A stretch of DNA of 64,000 nucleotides from Phaeosaccion multiseriatum (GCA_965112735.1 OZ218961.1:2666001-2730000), one strand, 5' to 3'. Counted from the first letter of the stretch, positions 11,663 to 24,168 are shown. Program-made: numbers and translations. Notes: a model not told the origin generated them from the sequence alone.

Positions 11663-12604
11663 GCTGAATACACTACAAAATATCGGCCGTCTCTGCCCTC
11701 CTTACCCTCCCCGGTCAGCCCCTCCAATAACACTACTTGACCACTTGTTCCCTCCTTCCCTCCCCCAAGCTCCGTTCGATGTTACGGCTGCTGCTCCTCC
11801 TCGTTCTCCAGGCGATGCTCCTGGCACGGTTTCCCCAACCCCCCTTCTCTTATGGCATCGAGACAACGGGCGTCTCCATGTCATCAGTCATCGCGAGGGT
11901 ACCTTTTGAAACAGCGGGAATGGGAATGGTAGGGAAGAAGGATTAGGATGAGCCAACAAACACACACAAAACAAATTAGGCTGTAGCGTAGGTGACGGGA
12001 GCGAACAAGGAAGAAGAGTACACTCCAATAACGAGAGGTTATCTCGGAGGGGGGTGGAGAAGAGAACACGCGGAAAGGGAGGACCGACTGGATTCTGGAT
12101 TTTTCCCGTTTCCTTCACTCCACTTCCCTCGCCTCTGCTGCTGCAGCCGCGGCACTGAGCACAACCTTCCTATTTCCTGCTGTTGGTGATGGGCACAGCT
12201 GGGGACTCCTGCTCGCCCCCCCTCTCCACAGTTGCTCATGACTCCCGCTCCCTTCTCGGCTGGTGAGCCTATTCTCCCTCCCATCCCACGCCAGAATAGG
12301 CGTCCGCTGTCACGAACCTGCCAGAAGAGGAGATCACCACCTACAACCTTTGACGCTCCGCGGCAAGCTCCCTTAAATCTCTGCTGCCTCCCTCGTTCGG
12401 TCGTCCTTCTTTCCCTTTTTGGTCACAGTCCAAGCTTAATTCCCCGGGGGTTACGTCCGGCGGTTAAGTCAAAGTTTGATCCAAAAGCACCCAAGAGAGG
12501 TGAGGCGAAGGCACCTCAGGCGGAGCTCACCATGCGGTTAGTGGCCTAAGCGAAGAGGAGGAGCTAGTGCGTGTGTAGCTGTAAGCGTTGATTCGAAGCT
12601 GAAG
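11663..12604. other. Divergent intergenic region (putative bidirectional promoter)
   Basis: This 0.94-kb stretch separates the start of the FHA-PP2C gene (-) from the start of the coiled-coil gene (+). It is pyrimidine-rich with no credible ORF. It presumably holds both promoters, but no specific motif can be assigned by eye. Confidence 0.45.
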
Positions 12605-15600
12605 ATGGAGGATGCCTTGGTTGGAGTGCAAGCCGCGCTGGGCGTGCTGGACAAGATTATCTTTGCAGAGAAGGGGAAGAGCACGAAGCTGGCCACTGAG
12701 TATCCCTCCCTGGACGGGGACCATACGGATAGCTCTGGGTGGGTCAATATTCAAGACACAGTGAAAAGGGTAAGAGGAAAGGGAGAAAAGGATCCTTCTC
12801 GCTCCCCTCTCTCACCGACACACGGACTGCTGGACGTCCACGCACTCACTCCCGCTCACTCCCTCTCCCTCTCTGGTACATTCACTCACATCCACTCGCC
12901 CTCTCCTCTCGCTCTCGCTCTGAGGGTAAGAGAAAAGGGAAGAAGGCTGTCTCTCTTTCTCGCTCCCCTCCCTTCTCCCTCTGTGGTGCACTCAGTCCTC
13001 TTCCCCCCCGCTCTTCTCGCTCTGTGGTGGACTCGCCCCCCCCCCCCCCTCAAGGCTTTCGAGGCTACTTCGCAGCTCGCCAGCGCTCAGAGCGTGGCTC
13101 TAACGGAGATGCACAGAACGCTGACCGATCTAAGGACAGAGCTGGACCACTTCAAGCACAACAAGGCGGCAGAGACCACCAAAGCAGCAGAATGCCAGGT
13201 GGCCAGTACACAGGCCGCCGTTCTCTCGGATATGCACCAGAGTATCGCGCATGTGAAGAAGGAGATTAGTCAGCTCAAGCGCAGCAAGCCTGTGGCAGGC
13301 GGCGGTCACGCAGGAGGGCAGGCAGAGGAGGCGTCCCCTGGTCTCGAGCGCGGATCAGCTGCGGTCGAGAGCGTGAGACACGCCAAGTCCCTCAGCGAGG
13401 CTATGGCGACAAAGCCTGACCTTCAGGATGATGTCGCAATGGCCGCAGAGGCACCCCTGGCTGCCGAGAACGTGAGCACTGCCGGAGATATATCACCAAC
13501 TGGCCATGAAAGCAGCAGAGGTAGTGGCGAGGTTGAGATCCGATACGCCGCAGCGGCAGCAGCCTCGGCCGCCACAGCCGCAACGGCAGCAGCTAATTCA
13601 GCCGCCACAGCGGCTTCCGCGGCATCAGCCGCTGCCATCAGCCGAGGAGAGGATGCGACGCGGGGCTTGTCGAAAGAGCTGGACAGTATCAAGCTTCAGC
13701 TCGCCAAGCTGGACAGCATCAAGCTTCAGCTCGCCAAGCTGGACAGCATCGAGCTTAAGGTGGCCAAGTGCGCCCTGCTCAGTGACCTCAACCCCCTCGC
13801 GCTGCGGGCGGAGGTGGCAACAAGGGGAGAGGTAGCGGACATTGAAGCGCGAATGAGTCGGAAGGTCGAGACTGAGGCGCTCACTGCCCTCCTCGGGAGG
13901 AAAGTCGCTTGGGATGACCTTGAACCTCTCATGGTAAGAAGGGTGGTAGGGGCTAAGGATGTCGATGGAGTAGAAGGGTCCATCTGCTGTTGGTGCTGTA
14001 CCGACACATTTTGGAGGAGGGCTTCGTTTGTTACACCCCTTGTTGATTTGATGTCCGTCTCCCTCTCTCTCTCTGTGTGTGTGTATGTGTATCTGCCTCT
14101 GTGTCTCTCTGCCTCCATCTTCGTACCCATCTCCCTCTCTCCATGCTCCAGCTGGGCAAGGTCGACGCGGCGGTACTCACCACCCTCGAGAACAACAAGG
14201 CCGACCGAGCAGATGTGGACGAGCTCGAGAGAGAGGTCGGAGCGGCGCTGACTCTGGAGGAAGCTCGTGTCCTGATCAAGCAGGAGACAGGGCCTCTGGT
14301 AGATCTCATTCCCATGGTCAAGGCCCTATCCGAGACCAACAACTACAACAACTACAACAACAACAAGTACAAGGAGCAGGAGGAGGAGGTAGGAGGGATC
14401 GGTAGTAGTAGTAGTAGCAGGAGGAGGAGGAGAGCAGAGGATACTCTGAGGACCGGCAGCGGCAGTGTGACATGGTCGCGTAGTAGGGGTGGTGGAGGTA
14501 GAGCATCGTGTGGTGGGCCGGAAGAGAAGGAGTGCTGGAGGGAGGAAGATGGGGAGGAGGCGGAGGAGGGCCGGGGTCGAGACGGCGCCAGCGAAGGGAT
14601 GGAGCAGCAGCAGCAGCAGCACCAGCAGCAGCAACAGAACCATGCCGCACCCCCAAAGCGAGCGCCGACAGGGAGGGAGGGGGTGTCTGGGGAGGAGCAG
14701 GAGGAGGGACGGTGGGGGAGTCCAGCAGCACGTAGCATCAGCAGCAGCAAGGCCGGTAGTGAAGGGCAACGGCGGCTGCGGCGGCGGCCCAGGAGCAGCA
14801 GCAGACACGATCAATACCATGATAGTGATGATGATGATGATGATGATGATGACGCTGATGATGGTGATAGTCCACGTGGCAGTCGCCGCCCAGAGACGCC
14901 CATGGAAGCGGTGGTGGAGGAGGTGGTTCGGCGGCAGTTGAAGCGGTTACGGTCGTCGCTTCAGCAGGGGGGGGATGAGAGGCACAAGGGAGGGGGAAGG
15001 GGCAGAAGTGGAGACTACGGTTTCTCGCCCGCCATGTTGAAGCAGGCGTTGTCGGCGCATCGCGAGGGAATGATGCGCGCTGTTGAGGTACAGCTGGCGA
15101 GAAGCAAGGGCGACAACATGGAGGCATGCACAGGTCTGGCAGATGTTCTCAGGGAGGATGTGGGGAGGGGCCTGGCGAGGGCCGCGGGGCAGGTGGAGGC
15201 GTTACGGCAAGACCTGCAGCAGACTAAGGTGGAGATGGTGGCAGTGCTCAACAAGAAGGTGAGGGGTTGGGGGAGGGGGGGTCGGAGGTTAAAGGGGTGG
15301 GCGGGGTGGGGTGAGGATCTCCTCTCCACGCACTCACACCCCGTCCTTCTCGCCCAGTCACACCCGCCCACTCACCCACCCACCCACCACTCACCCACCC
15401 ACTCACCCATTCACACACCCACCCACTCACCTACTCACACACTCATCCACTCACCCACCCACCCTCTCACCCACTCACCCACTCACCCACCCACCCACTC
15501 ACACACTCACACACTCACACACTCATACACAAACGTTTTCCTGAACACAAAAGGCCTACCGCATCGATGTAGCCCAGAGCCTCAAGCGCAAAGTCGATAC

Positions 15601-17599
15601 TTCCACTCTCTCGGAGGTGGAGGCACGGCTCCTCACAGTGGACAAGGTGGCGGCAGAGGGGGCCTTCGACAGGGGCCTGCTGAGGGAGGAGTTGGCGAGG
15701 TGTTTGCATTTGCAGTGTGCCACGGCGGCCGAGTTGAGCAGCACCAGGACGGATCTAAGGAGCGATCTTGGCCGGTTGGGGGATAGAATTAGAGCCAAGG
15801 CGGATTCCGAGCAGGTATGGGAGGGGAGGGAGGGACGGAGGGAGGAGGGAGGGAGGGAGGGAGGGAGGGAGGGAGGGAGGGAGGGAGAAGGAGAGATAGG
15901 AGAGAGCCCATACAAAGTAGAAACCAATCAACCAACCACCCAACTGACCAACCGACCACCCAACCATCCACCCATCCACTCACCCACCCTCCCATCCACC
16001 CACCCACCCACCCAACCAACCAGCCAGCCAGCCAACGAACCAACCAACCAACCAACCAACCGTCCACCCACCCACGCTCTCACTCACTCACCCACCCACG
16101 CACCCTAACCCACCACCCCACCCAAACGAACGAACGACCAACAGGTGCAGAACCTGTCCAACACGGTCTCTTTCGAGGCCAAAGAGGCCACTCTCAGCCT
16201 CAAGAAGGGCCTCTCTCAAGTTGCCGATCGGGAGGAGATGAAACGGCTGGTCAAGGAGGAAGTGCGTAAGGGGAGAGCGGAGCTGCAGCACAAGTTCGGA
16301 GCAGCAGAGATGGAGAGGATCGCCAGGCAGGTTAGTGGGTGTGAGTGGGTGTGAGTTGGGGGGGGGGGGGCATGTGGATGTGTGTGTGTGGGGGGGGGGT
16401 GGATGTGGGCTGGTGTGGGTATGGGTGTGTGTGGGTGTGCGTGTGTGAGAGAGAATTGCACATACAGAGAGCGAGCGAGGGAGGGAGGGAGGGAGGAGAA
16501 AGTGGGATAAAAGCCGTGGTTGTTCTTACGTGCTGCTCAATGCGGTGTATTACGTATTCCAGGTTGCACTGAGGGAGATACACCGGGGAGGAGGAGGAGG
16601 TATGGGAGATCAGAGCAGCTCCCCATCGTCAGCAGCATCAGCAGCACGAGGAGAGGGAGGAGGAGGTGGTGGTGGTGGCGGCGTGGAGAAGAGGCTGAGC
16701 ATCAAAGTGGCGGCGCTGGAGACGAGTCTCCGAGAGAAGCTCCGAGAGAGCGTGGACGGCCTCTCCACACGCCTGTTGGGGCTGCAGCAGGACCTCGAGG
16801 GGAAGGCGAAGGAGGCCATGGCGGAGGGGGCACATGTTGCACACGTTGAGAGGAGACTCGACTCGGAAATGGCCATGCTCACCAAGCAAGTGGCCTCCTG
16901 TGCGAGCACCGGCAGGTAAGGAAGGGCGGGGTAAGGTGTAAGCTTCAGTTTGTTCCATAGTCCTTTTTTGTATATGTCTGTCTGTCTATCTATCTGTCTG
17001 TCTGTCTGTCTGTCTGTCTGTGTGTCTGTCTATCTGTCTGTCTGCGACTTGTTCCACCCCTGGGAGCTCTTCATTCCTTTACTTTAACAGCGCTTGCCCT
17101 GGGGGAGCTGTCTTTAGCTACGTTGCTGTCTAAATACTCACTGACTTCACACTAAATCATTGACTTACGCGGTACCACAGGTGGCTGTGGAGGAGCGGGC
17201 ACTTGTCCCCGGGGGGTTTGGTGCCGTGGGAGGTACAGGTATGTTGTTTCACATCGACTATCGATACAATATCGTATTGATCGAATCGAATCTCGAGGAG
17301 GGGTCAGTCATACTCAAACTCACACTCCAACTCCAACTCAACCAGGTGACCAACGCCGCCCCCGACTGCCTGCTGTGGGAGCGATCGTCGCCAAGTGTGA
17401 CGTCGGTGGTGCCCGGTCTTTACCTTCTCAGTGTGGGCTTCTTTACGCTCGTGCCGGTGCGTGTGTGTGTGCGTGTGTGCGTTCGTGTGTCGTGTGTGTG
17501 CGTGCGTGCATGGATCGGAATGGGCTGCTCCTCCTGCTCCTCCTGCTCCTCCTGCTACTATTATTGCTGCTCCTCCTCTTCCCCCTCCACTGTTACTCT

Positions 17600-17646
<47 letters not shown>

Positions 17647-18811
17647 CGCCTACTACGTCTCCTCGTACTCCTCCTCCTGCTGCTGTCCTTCCCGAGGAGC
17701 ATCCCAACGGCCCGTCTCTTGTTTCTCTCCCCCCCCCCTCTCTCTCTCACACACACCAACCCCCCGACTGACCAGCCGCGGTTCCTCCTCTGACTCACTC
17801 GTCTCTTTCCTCCTCACCCCACGACCAACCAACCAACCAACCAACCAACAAACCAACCCCTTCCATACCACCAACTCCCTTACATGCCATAGGTAACCAT
17901 CCGCGTTGCGGTCAATGGAGAGCCAGTCTTCTGCATGCAGCCCTTACTCGGCGACGGGGGGGTGGGGCGAGGGAGTGGAGGGAGTGAAACGGCGAGTAAC
18001 GGTAACGGTTACGTCCCCGGAGGTGGCTCCGACATCGCCGGGGGAGGCAGCGCTCCTCTACCGTCTCGCAGGTGCGTAGCGTGTGAGGTAGAGTGTGGGT
18101 ATCTGATGTTGGTCTTGTTTTGCTTGCCTCTCGTGCATCTCTCGGAAGAAAGACTCTCGTGTCCCCATATTCCTGCCTCTAATTAATCTCCCCCCCCCCC
18201 TCCCCGCCCCCACCTCTCCCTTTCTCCTGCTATGTGCGCCTCTCTCTCCTCTCTCTCTCTCTCTCTCCCTCTCCTCTCTCTGTCTCTCTCCTCTCTCTCC
18301 TCTCTCCCCCTCTCTCCTCTCTCCCCTCTCTCCCCTCTTCCCTCCGTCTCTCGCTCTCTCCGCTCTGTCCTGTCGTGCCCCCCCCGACGTTACCTTCTCC
18401 GCAACAATCATCCCCCCGAATCACCTTCAATCACCCATAATCCCCCAAAACGACCCACCAAATCACCCATATTCCCCCAAATGGCCCACCACAATCACCC
18501 CCCCAAATCACCCATCGACCCCCGAAACCACCCACTAAATCACGAATCGACCCCCGCCCACCATTCAACCCCGGCCTTCCAACCCCGCCCCCATATGCCT
18601 ACAAATCCGTCCATGATATGCCTCCATATGCATACACATACACATGTGCAGCGCCTATACAGTCCACCGACTGCGCCACAGCAAGGGTGATGTCACAAGC
18701 ATGAAACTGCTCGAATACGTTGCCCTTCCCGCCAACGCTGTCCTCAGCGTCGCTTTGGACGGCACTAAGGATCTCCGCGTGCAGGGCTTTCTGAGTCTTC
18801 AAAAGTTGTAA
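12605..18811 (+). CDS. Long coiled-coil protein with C1q/TNF-like C-terminal domain
   Basis: Ten exons: 12605-12769, 13055-13933, 14152-15258, 15554-15814, 16145-16330, 16563-16915, 17181-17238, 17346-17456, 17893-18071, 18652-18811; 1152 aa. Every junction is GT-AG and the phases close exactly (0 for the first five and for introns 7-8, 2 elsewhere). The first three quarters are heptad-rich helices (for example SQLASAQSVALTEMHRTLTD, EVEARLLTVDKVAAEG) broken by Ser/Arg/Gln/Asp low-complexity tracts. A decapeptide LDSIKLQLAK is repeated three times (13679-13768). The last four exons assemble a compact beta-rich domain: RWLWRSGHLSPGG, VPWEVQVTNAAPDCLLWE, PGLYLLSVGFF, VTIRVAVNGEPVF, then LLEYVALPANAVLSV and the end GFLSLQKL. 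This pattern resembles C1q/TNF-type jelly-roll modules that follow coiled coils. Family assignment is by pattern only; the function is unknown. Intron 1 (285 bp) has no in-frame stop, so its retention is possible. Confidence 0.8.
13679..13768 (+). repeat. Three tandem 30-bp coding repeats
   Basis: Three head-to-tail 30-bp units in exon 2 of the coiled-coil gene encode LDSIKLQLAK, LDSIKLQLAK and LDSIELKVAK. The first two are almost identical at the DNA level, so the expansion is recent. Confidence 0.95.
16975..17044. repeat. Intronic (TCTG)n microsatellite
   Basis: About 70 bases of TCTG/TCTA repeats inside the intron 16916-17180 of the coiled-coil gene. Confidence 0.95.
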
Positions 18812-19621
18812 TCCTTTTGATCCTGTGATTGATTGTCTTGGATAAAGCTGTGATGAGCCTCCTGTCACAGCTTCTTGACTTCAAAAGCTTTGATCTTGCG
18901 GTGGCGCTGCAATGGCTTTGGGTGAGCAAGTTTGTTGCGTTTGGCCTTGCTCCAAAAGCCGTGACGATGTGGGCTCATTTTTAATCAGGTTCATTCATCT
19001 TAAAGTTTAGACCCTCCAACACACTTCTTTATTCCTCGCCTTTTCTTAACTGTAAATACCACTGTCCTGGTCATGTGTTCTACGAGGAGTGGGCGAAGTG
19101 CGAAGAGGGAGTACAGCAGTTGGTGGTACAGCAACAGCAGCAGAACAGTGAAGAAGAGTGAAGGCTGAGAAACGTACTTCAACACACAATTCGATTCCGT
19201 TCTACTTGGTAAGGTTCTGTCAAGTACCATCCGTCTCCGTCTCCAGCTGCTGCTGTTGCTACTGCTGTTTCGCTGTATCACCAACTGCTGCTGCTGTATG
19301 GCTGTATCGTCAAATGCGTACCACCAACTGCTGCTGCTGCTCGTTCATTCCCTTCTCCTGCCCTCGCTGCGTATAGAACACATTCGTGCTCCCCAGCCAC
19401 CCAGCAATGATCGTGGGGGGTGTGTGTGAGGTCTTGCCACAAAGAAAGCTTGCGCCCAAGTTCACGCTTCAGGGTCAACCCTCTTCGTGTTGGCCTGCTG
19501 GTGGTGTATCGTGTTGGCCTGCTGGTGGTGTATCGAACGTCTCCATGCACCGTTCATCAGCCCCAAAGCGCTCTGATCGCTCTCATCTGATTTCAAGGAC
19601 GACTTCCCTCCTCGTTCTCTC
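18812..19621. other. Convergent intergenic region
   Basis: Lies between the 3' ends of the coiled-coil gene (+) and the tRNA-binding gene (-). It is richer in A+T than the surroundings near 18800-19050, then carries CTG/CAG-rich stretches (19120-19350). No gene was recognised. Confidence 0.5.
19486..19535. repeat. 24-bp perfect tandem duplication
   Basis: The 24-bp unit CGTGTTGGCCTGCTGG... occurs twice in direct tandem at 19486-19509 and 19510-19533. Confidence 0.95.
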
Positions 19622-20710
19622 TCATGCCGCCTCTTCCTCTCCCCCCTTCTGGTCCCCTCCGTCGTCTGCTGCTGCTACTGCTGCTGCCCCTTCCTCCTTG
19701 GCCTTCTTTCCCTCCTTCCTCGCCTCTCTCTTCGCTTTGGCCGCTGCCTTCTTTTCTTCCTTGGTGAGCTTCTTCTCGAACAAGGGCTCCACCTCCACAG
19801 CGGGGATGGCAGCAGATGCCCCTCCTCCTCCAGCCCCTCCGCCCCCCCCCCCGTCCATCCTCGGTCGAGAGGATGGTGGATCGCTACCCAGAGCAAAACT
19901 ATGGCAAGAGACGGAGGACAGACGGAGAGAAATGGAGAGGGTGGTCACCGGCACAAGCATCGATCGTGTCATAGTCTTGGCATGTGAGCGGCCCACGGAC
20001 GGCGAGCATCCTCTCATGTAAACAAAGACTGCTCTCCTCTCCGAGCTTCTCCGAGCTACTCCAAGGAGGGAGGTATGGCATATTGCCTTGATGAGACGAT
20101 GATGGACAACCTCACTTCCTTCTCTCCTCCTCCTCCTCCTCCTCCTCCTCCTCCTCCTCCTCCTCCTCCTCCTCCTCCTCCTCTCCCCTCCAGTGTCTCG
20201 AATCAATCGCTCCCTACGCTCACCTCGGCGGGACGACTGCTGCGATGCCCTCTGCTCCGCCGCTCCAACTAAGCATGGCAGAGTCACAAAGCATGCCTGA
20301 CGGGCGGAGGGGTTGGGGCGACGACGGGGACGAGGGGCAATGTGTGGAGTGTGAGGTGGGGGGGGGGGGGGTGGGGGTAGTGAGACGCGGTGGGGAGACA
20401 GAAGGTGGACTTATGAGAAGGCATTAGAGCATTACAGTAGCATCGTAGCAGGCCAGCTTGAGTGTGGGTAGCGTCGCATGTGAGGCAGAAACCATCTCCA
20501 TCATCTACACTGAGCCTGCACAACTGACCTTCGCTGACGACACCGCCCACAGACGCCTTTTTCACCTTCTCCCCCGACTTGAGCTCTGTGCCGACCGTCG
20601 CCACGATACACCTCACTCCCTCGAGCGCGTTCTTCGCATTCGAGACTATGGTCAAAGTATCCGCGGCTTCGTCCTCGCTCACCCTATGAACGGGCAAAAG
20701 TATCCCCCGC

Positions 20711-20743
<33 letters not shown>

Positions 20744-20764
20744 GGAGAGGGAGAGAGAGAAGAA

Positions 20765-20802
<38 letters not shown>

Positions 20803-20958
20803 CACAAGAAACAAGGAAAAAAGGAAGAAAGAAGAAGAATTGAGGGTTGGGGATCGGGAGTGACCTCTTTCGCTGTCTCACCTCACTCTAATCTTCTTTA
20901 ACTTGTCCTTTCCCTGTACTTCGGTGCTCTCCACGATTAGACCAACGACGAAACCCAT
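19622..20958 (-). CDS. Stand-alone tRNA-binding (OB-fold) domain protein
   Basis: Four exons: 20958-20882, 20683-20529, 20296-20224, 19898-19622; 193 aa. The phases (2, 1, 2) close exactly. The start MGFVVGLIVESTE opens the tRNA_bind OB fold directly. It continues with LTIVSNAKNALEGVRC, EKVKKASVGGVVSEGMLCDS, AMLSWSGGAEGIAAVVPP and SRPRMDG, a pattern shared with EMAPII/Arc1p-type and bacterial YtpR-type tRNA-binding modules and with plant stand-alone homologues. The SEGMLCDS motif spans a splice junction, which supports the model. The C-terminus is a Lys/Ala/Glu-rich helix (KKLTKEEKKAAAKAKR) typical of aminoacyl-tRNA synthetase accessory proteins. A role in delivering or retaining tRNA is likely but not proven. 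The 5' end could extend further: an in-frame ORF continues upstream to about 21147, but it overlaps the likely promoter of the divergent dehydrogenase. Confidence 0.85.
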
Positions 20959-21124
20959 CGCTTTTCTAGGTATCTTTGTTGCTTGGCGGCCTGCGGCGCT
21001 TGCTTGCTTGGAAGACTCTTCATCCAAAACAATCACAAATGGGGTCCAAACAACAATGTGACTCATCCCTCGGACAAAAATATAACAAAAAACACGGCTT
21101 TCCCCCCTCCCATTGCGCCAACCA
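20959..21124. promoter_or_regulatory. Short divergent promoter interval
   Basis: Only 166 bases separate the proposed starts of the tRNA-binding gene (-) and the dehydrogenase (+), so both promoters must overlap here or lie inside transcribed sequence. No clear core element is visible. The boundary depends on the uncertain 5' end of the minus-strand gene. Confidence 0.35.
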
Positions 21125-23421
21125 ATGAAGGGAGGAAGAGCTCTCATCGTAGGTGTGGTGGCAGCGGCTGTGAGGGGCGTCGAAGGGGCAGCAGTAGCAG
21201 TAGGAGGAGGACATGGCGTTCAACGGAGCCTCAGCGCAAGAGGAGGAGCTGCTGCGTTTGTAAGTGCCACCAGCACAACAGGCTTTGCCGCAACAAAAAG
21301 AGGTTCAAAAATACGCGCATATGGGAGAGGCCCAGCGCTGATCATGGGGTTGTTTGGGCGTGGGAAGAAGGAGGCAGGCGCTCTCGGCGCGAAGAGCACA
21401 GCAGGACAGGTAAGCATTCTACTCCTGCCATCACTGTAGTTGCTGGTGTGAACATCATGCTACTGAAATATGATGAGGGATTTTGTATCGCGGTCTGCTG
21501 GACAGTCGCTTCATACATCACCACTTCCAGACTTTACTTAATGCCCTCTTTTTCCTCAGGTGGCGGCAAAATACGCCGCGAACATTGTAGGCAAGACGGT
21601 GGTCATCACAGGCTGCAATGGAGGCATCGGCAAGGAGACGATGAAGGCACTCGTGAGGAACGGAGCCACCGTGGTAATGGGCTGCAGGAACCCCAAGTCC
21701 ATGAAGGAAGCAGCAGACGAGGTGGGTGGTGGGTGGGTGGGTGGGTGGGTGGGTGAGGGGTGCTGGGTGCGTAGGTGCGTGAGTGCGTGGGTGCGTGCAA
21801 GCGCAAGCTGTGGTACAGCTCCTCAGGCAGGATCCACACCTCTGATCTTGGACAAGGCAGGATGAGAGAGTGCTTTTCACCAGCACTGTTGGTGGCTTTC
21901 TCATTTCTCCTACCGATCGGTACAGTACCAACCCGGGAGACGGACAGGGAGGGGTGGAGAAGGAAGGCCACGAGGTGGAGGGATGCATAGATATAAGGTC
22001 TCTTGGCCGAAGATGTACGGACGTTGGCGTACATCATCCAGCCCTGTGCCGTGCAAAGGAAACGAATCAGCCTAGCGCCGTCTTGTCGCACCGTTGTTCT
22101 AATGTTACACACACGTGCACACACACACGCGCCACACACACGCGCGCGCACGCACACACACACACACTCACCGCCCACCACACGCTTGCCTCGTCGTCGC
22201 CATCTATGAAGGTGAAGGCACAGGTGCCCAATGCCGTCATTCATGAGATCGAGCTTGACCTCTCCTCTCTCGACAGCGTCCGGCACTTCGCAGAGGAGTA
22301 TCAAGCACTGGGGCTGCCCCATCTTTCCGTGCTTATCAACAATGCGGGCATCATGGCGCCGCCCTTCAGTCTCAGCAAGGACGGGTATGAAAGCCAGGTA
22401 GGTGGGTAGGTCGGTAGGTTGGTAGGTGGTTAGGTATGTAGGTAGGTGGGTCGGTGGGTGGGTGGGTAGGTAGGTAGGTAGGTAGGTAGGTAGGCAGGTA
22501 GGTTGGAGGGTTGGAGGTAGATGGGTAGCTAGGTGGGTAGGCAGCTGGGTAGGTAGGTAGGCACGTAAGTAGGTGGGTGGGCAGGCAGACAGATAGTAAG
22601 GCCCGCGTCCGTGCTGGCCCGTACGTAAGTGAGCGAACCTTGCTTTATGCGTGGAATTGAATTTGAAGACGCACGCATACTGAAAGCTACATATTACTAC
22701 GTATGTATTGGCGTGTTTTTCACATGAGCGCACGAAGTTGGGTGCCGACCTTGTCGTTGACCTGACATCCATCTAATAGACCCCAACCCATCCCCCTCCC
22801 CCCGTCCCCCCTTCCCTCCCTCCCTCTCTCCCTCCCTCCCTCCCTCCCTCCCTCCCTCCCTCCCTCCCTCCCTCCCTCCCTCCCTCCCTCCCTCCCTCCC
22901 TCCATCCCTCCCTCCCTCCCTCCCTCCCTCCCTCCCTCCCTCCTTCGCTCTCCCTGTGAAGCTCGCCACCAACCACCTAGGCCACTTCCTACTCACAAAC
23001 CTCCTGTTGCCGGAGCTGGAGAAGGCCCCCTCCACTGCCCGAGTGGTGAATTTGGCCTCAAGCGCCCACATGTTCGCCCCTCACGCAGCCAAGGGCGACA
23101 TGGACTTTGAGAGGGACTACAACTTCAAGGAGAAGGACAAGTATACAAGATGGGGAAACTACGGTGCGTGCGTGCGTGCGTGCGTGTGTGCGTGTGTGTA
23201 TGGGTATGTTCGTGATGAGCTCTATTTCTGTCTCTCTCTCACACGCTTGTCTGTCTCTCTCTCCCTCTCCCTCGCGCGCACACACACACTCACTTTCTCT
23301 CTCCTTGCTGTTGCACACCGTCCCTCCTCTCCTCCCACCCCACGACCGATTGATGGCACACACACACATACACACATATACACACATACACATACCCACC
23401 TACATTAACACACACACACGC

Positions 23422-23480
<59 letters not shown>

Positions 23481-24157
23481 CATGAGCAAAATGGCCAACA
23501 TTCACCATGCCAAAGAGCTGCAACGAAAGTTCGCGGCCGGCGACAAGAACGTGGTGGCTGTGGCCGTCCACCCCGGGGTCGTCCGAACTAATCTGTTCGG
23601 CTCTCTGCCTCCTCTCCAGGCCGTGGGCTTCGGGTTAGCTCGACCCTTCCTCAAGTCGGCGCCGCAAGGTGGGTGCAGGTGGTGTGTGGGGGTTTGCTTG
23701 AGGGCTTTGTTTTGTTTTGTTTTGTTTGTGTTTTATTTGGTTTGTTCTGCTTGCTTGTTTTGTTTTTGTCTGGTTGTTGGTTGGTTGGTTTGGTTGGACT
23801 GCTTATTCTTCACCCTTCCCTCCCTCCCTCCCTCCCTCCCTCCCTCCCTCCCTCCCTCCCTCCCTCCCTCCCAAACAATGCCAAACCCAACACCCGAACC
23901 ACCTACCCGGCCCCACCTGAACCAAACCGACTGACCGATTCCTTCCGTGCACCTGAACCAAACCGACTGACTGACTTGTTCCGTGCACAGGAGCCGCTAC
24001 CTCTGTGTACTGCGCTTTCGCTGACGATGTGGTACCTGCGGAGTACTACTCGGACTGCTCCATCACAAAAACGGCCAAGGGCGCGAGCAACGAGGAGGTG
24101 GCAAGGCAGCTGTGGACCTTCTCGGCTGAGGCTACGGCATCAGACTATCAAGCCTAG
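21125..24157 (+). CDS. Short-chain dehydrogenase/reductase, probably plastid-targeted
   Basis: Six exons: 21125-21409, 21560-21721, 22212-22397, 22962-23163, 23480-23668, 23991-24157; 396 aa, with phases 0,0,0,1,1. Residues 1-95 form a leader: a hydrophobic Ala/Val/Gly start ([18 protein letters not shown]), then Arg- and Ser-rich sequence with a GGAAAFVSA segment resembling the ASAFAP-type cleavage motif of heterokont plastid proteins. The enzyme core has the NAD(P) motif TGCNGGIG, the Asp in [14 protein letters not shown], the catalytic Asn in NHLGHF, Ser in LASSAH and YGMSK (Tyr and Lys), followed by HPGVVRTNL. It is closest in style to the retinol-dehydrogenase/protochlorophyllide-reductase group of classical SDRs; the substrate cannot be told from sequence. 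Exon 3 could instead begin at 22230 (after gcacag), which would remove six residues. Introns carry GTAGG, TCCC and CA microsatellites. Confidence 0.88.
22811..22942 (+). repeat. (TCCC)n tract next to a splice acceptor
   Basis: About 130 bases of TCCC repeats end roughly 20 bases before the acceptor at 22961 of the dehydrogenase gene, so the microsatellite forms its polypyrimidine tract. Confidence 0.95.
23411..23478 (+). repeat. (CA)n tract forming a splice acceptor
   Basis: A CA dinucleotide array runs without interruption into the acceptor CACAG at 23479 of the dehydrogenase gene. Confidence 0.95.
23815..23872 (+). repeat. Intronic (TCCC)n tract
   Basis: Fourteen or so TCCC units lie in the last intron of the dehydrogenase gene. 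Confidence 0.95.
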
Positions 24158-24168
24158 AACAACAAGTC

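Noticed and set aside
20284-20814. Reading through SEGQLC as the end of the tRNA-binding exon
   Set aside because: Splicing at gaag|gtcagt to the exon at 20296 gives the family motif SEGMLCDS, which fits far better.
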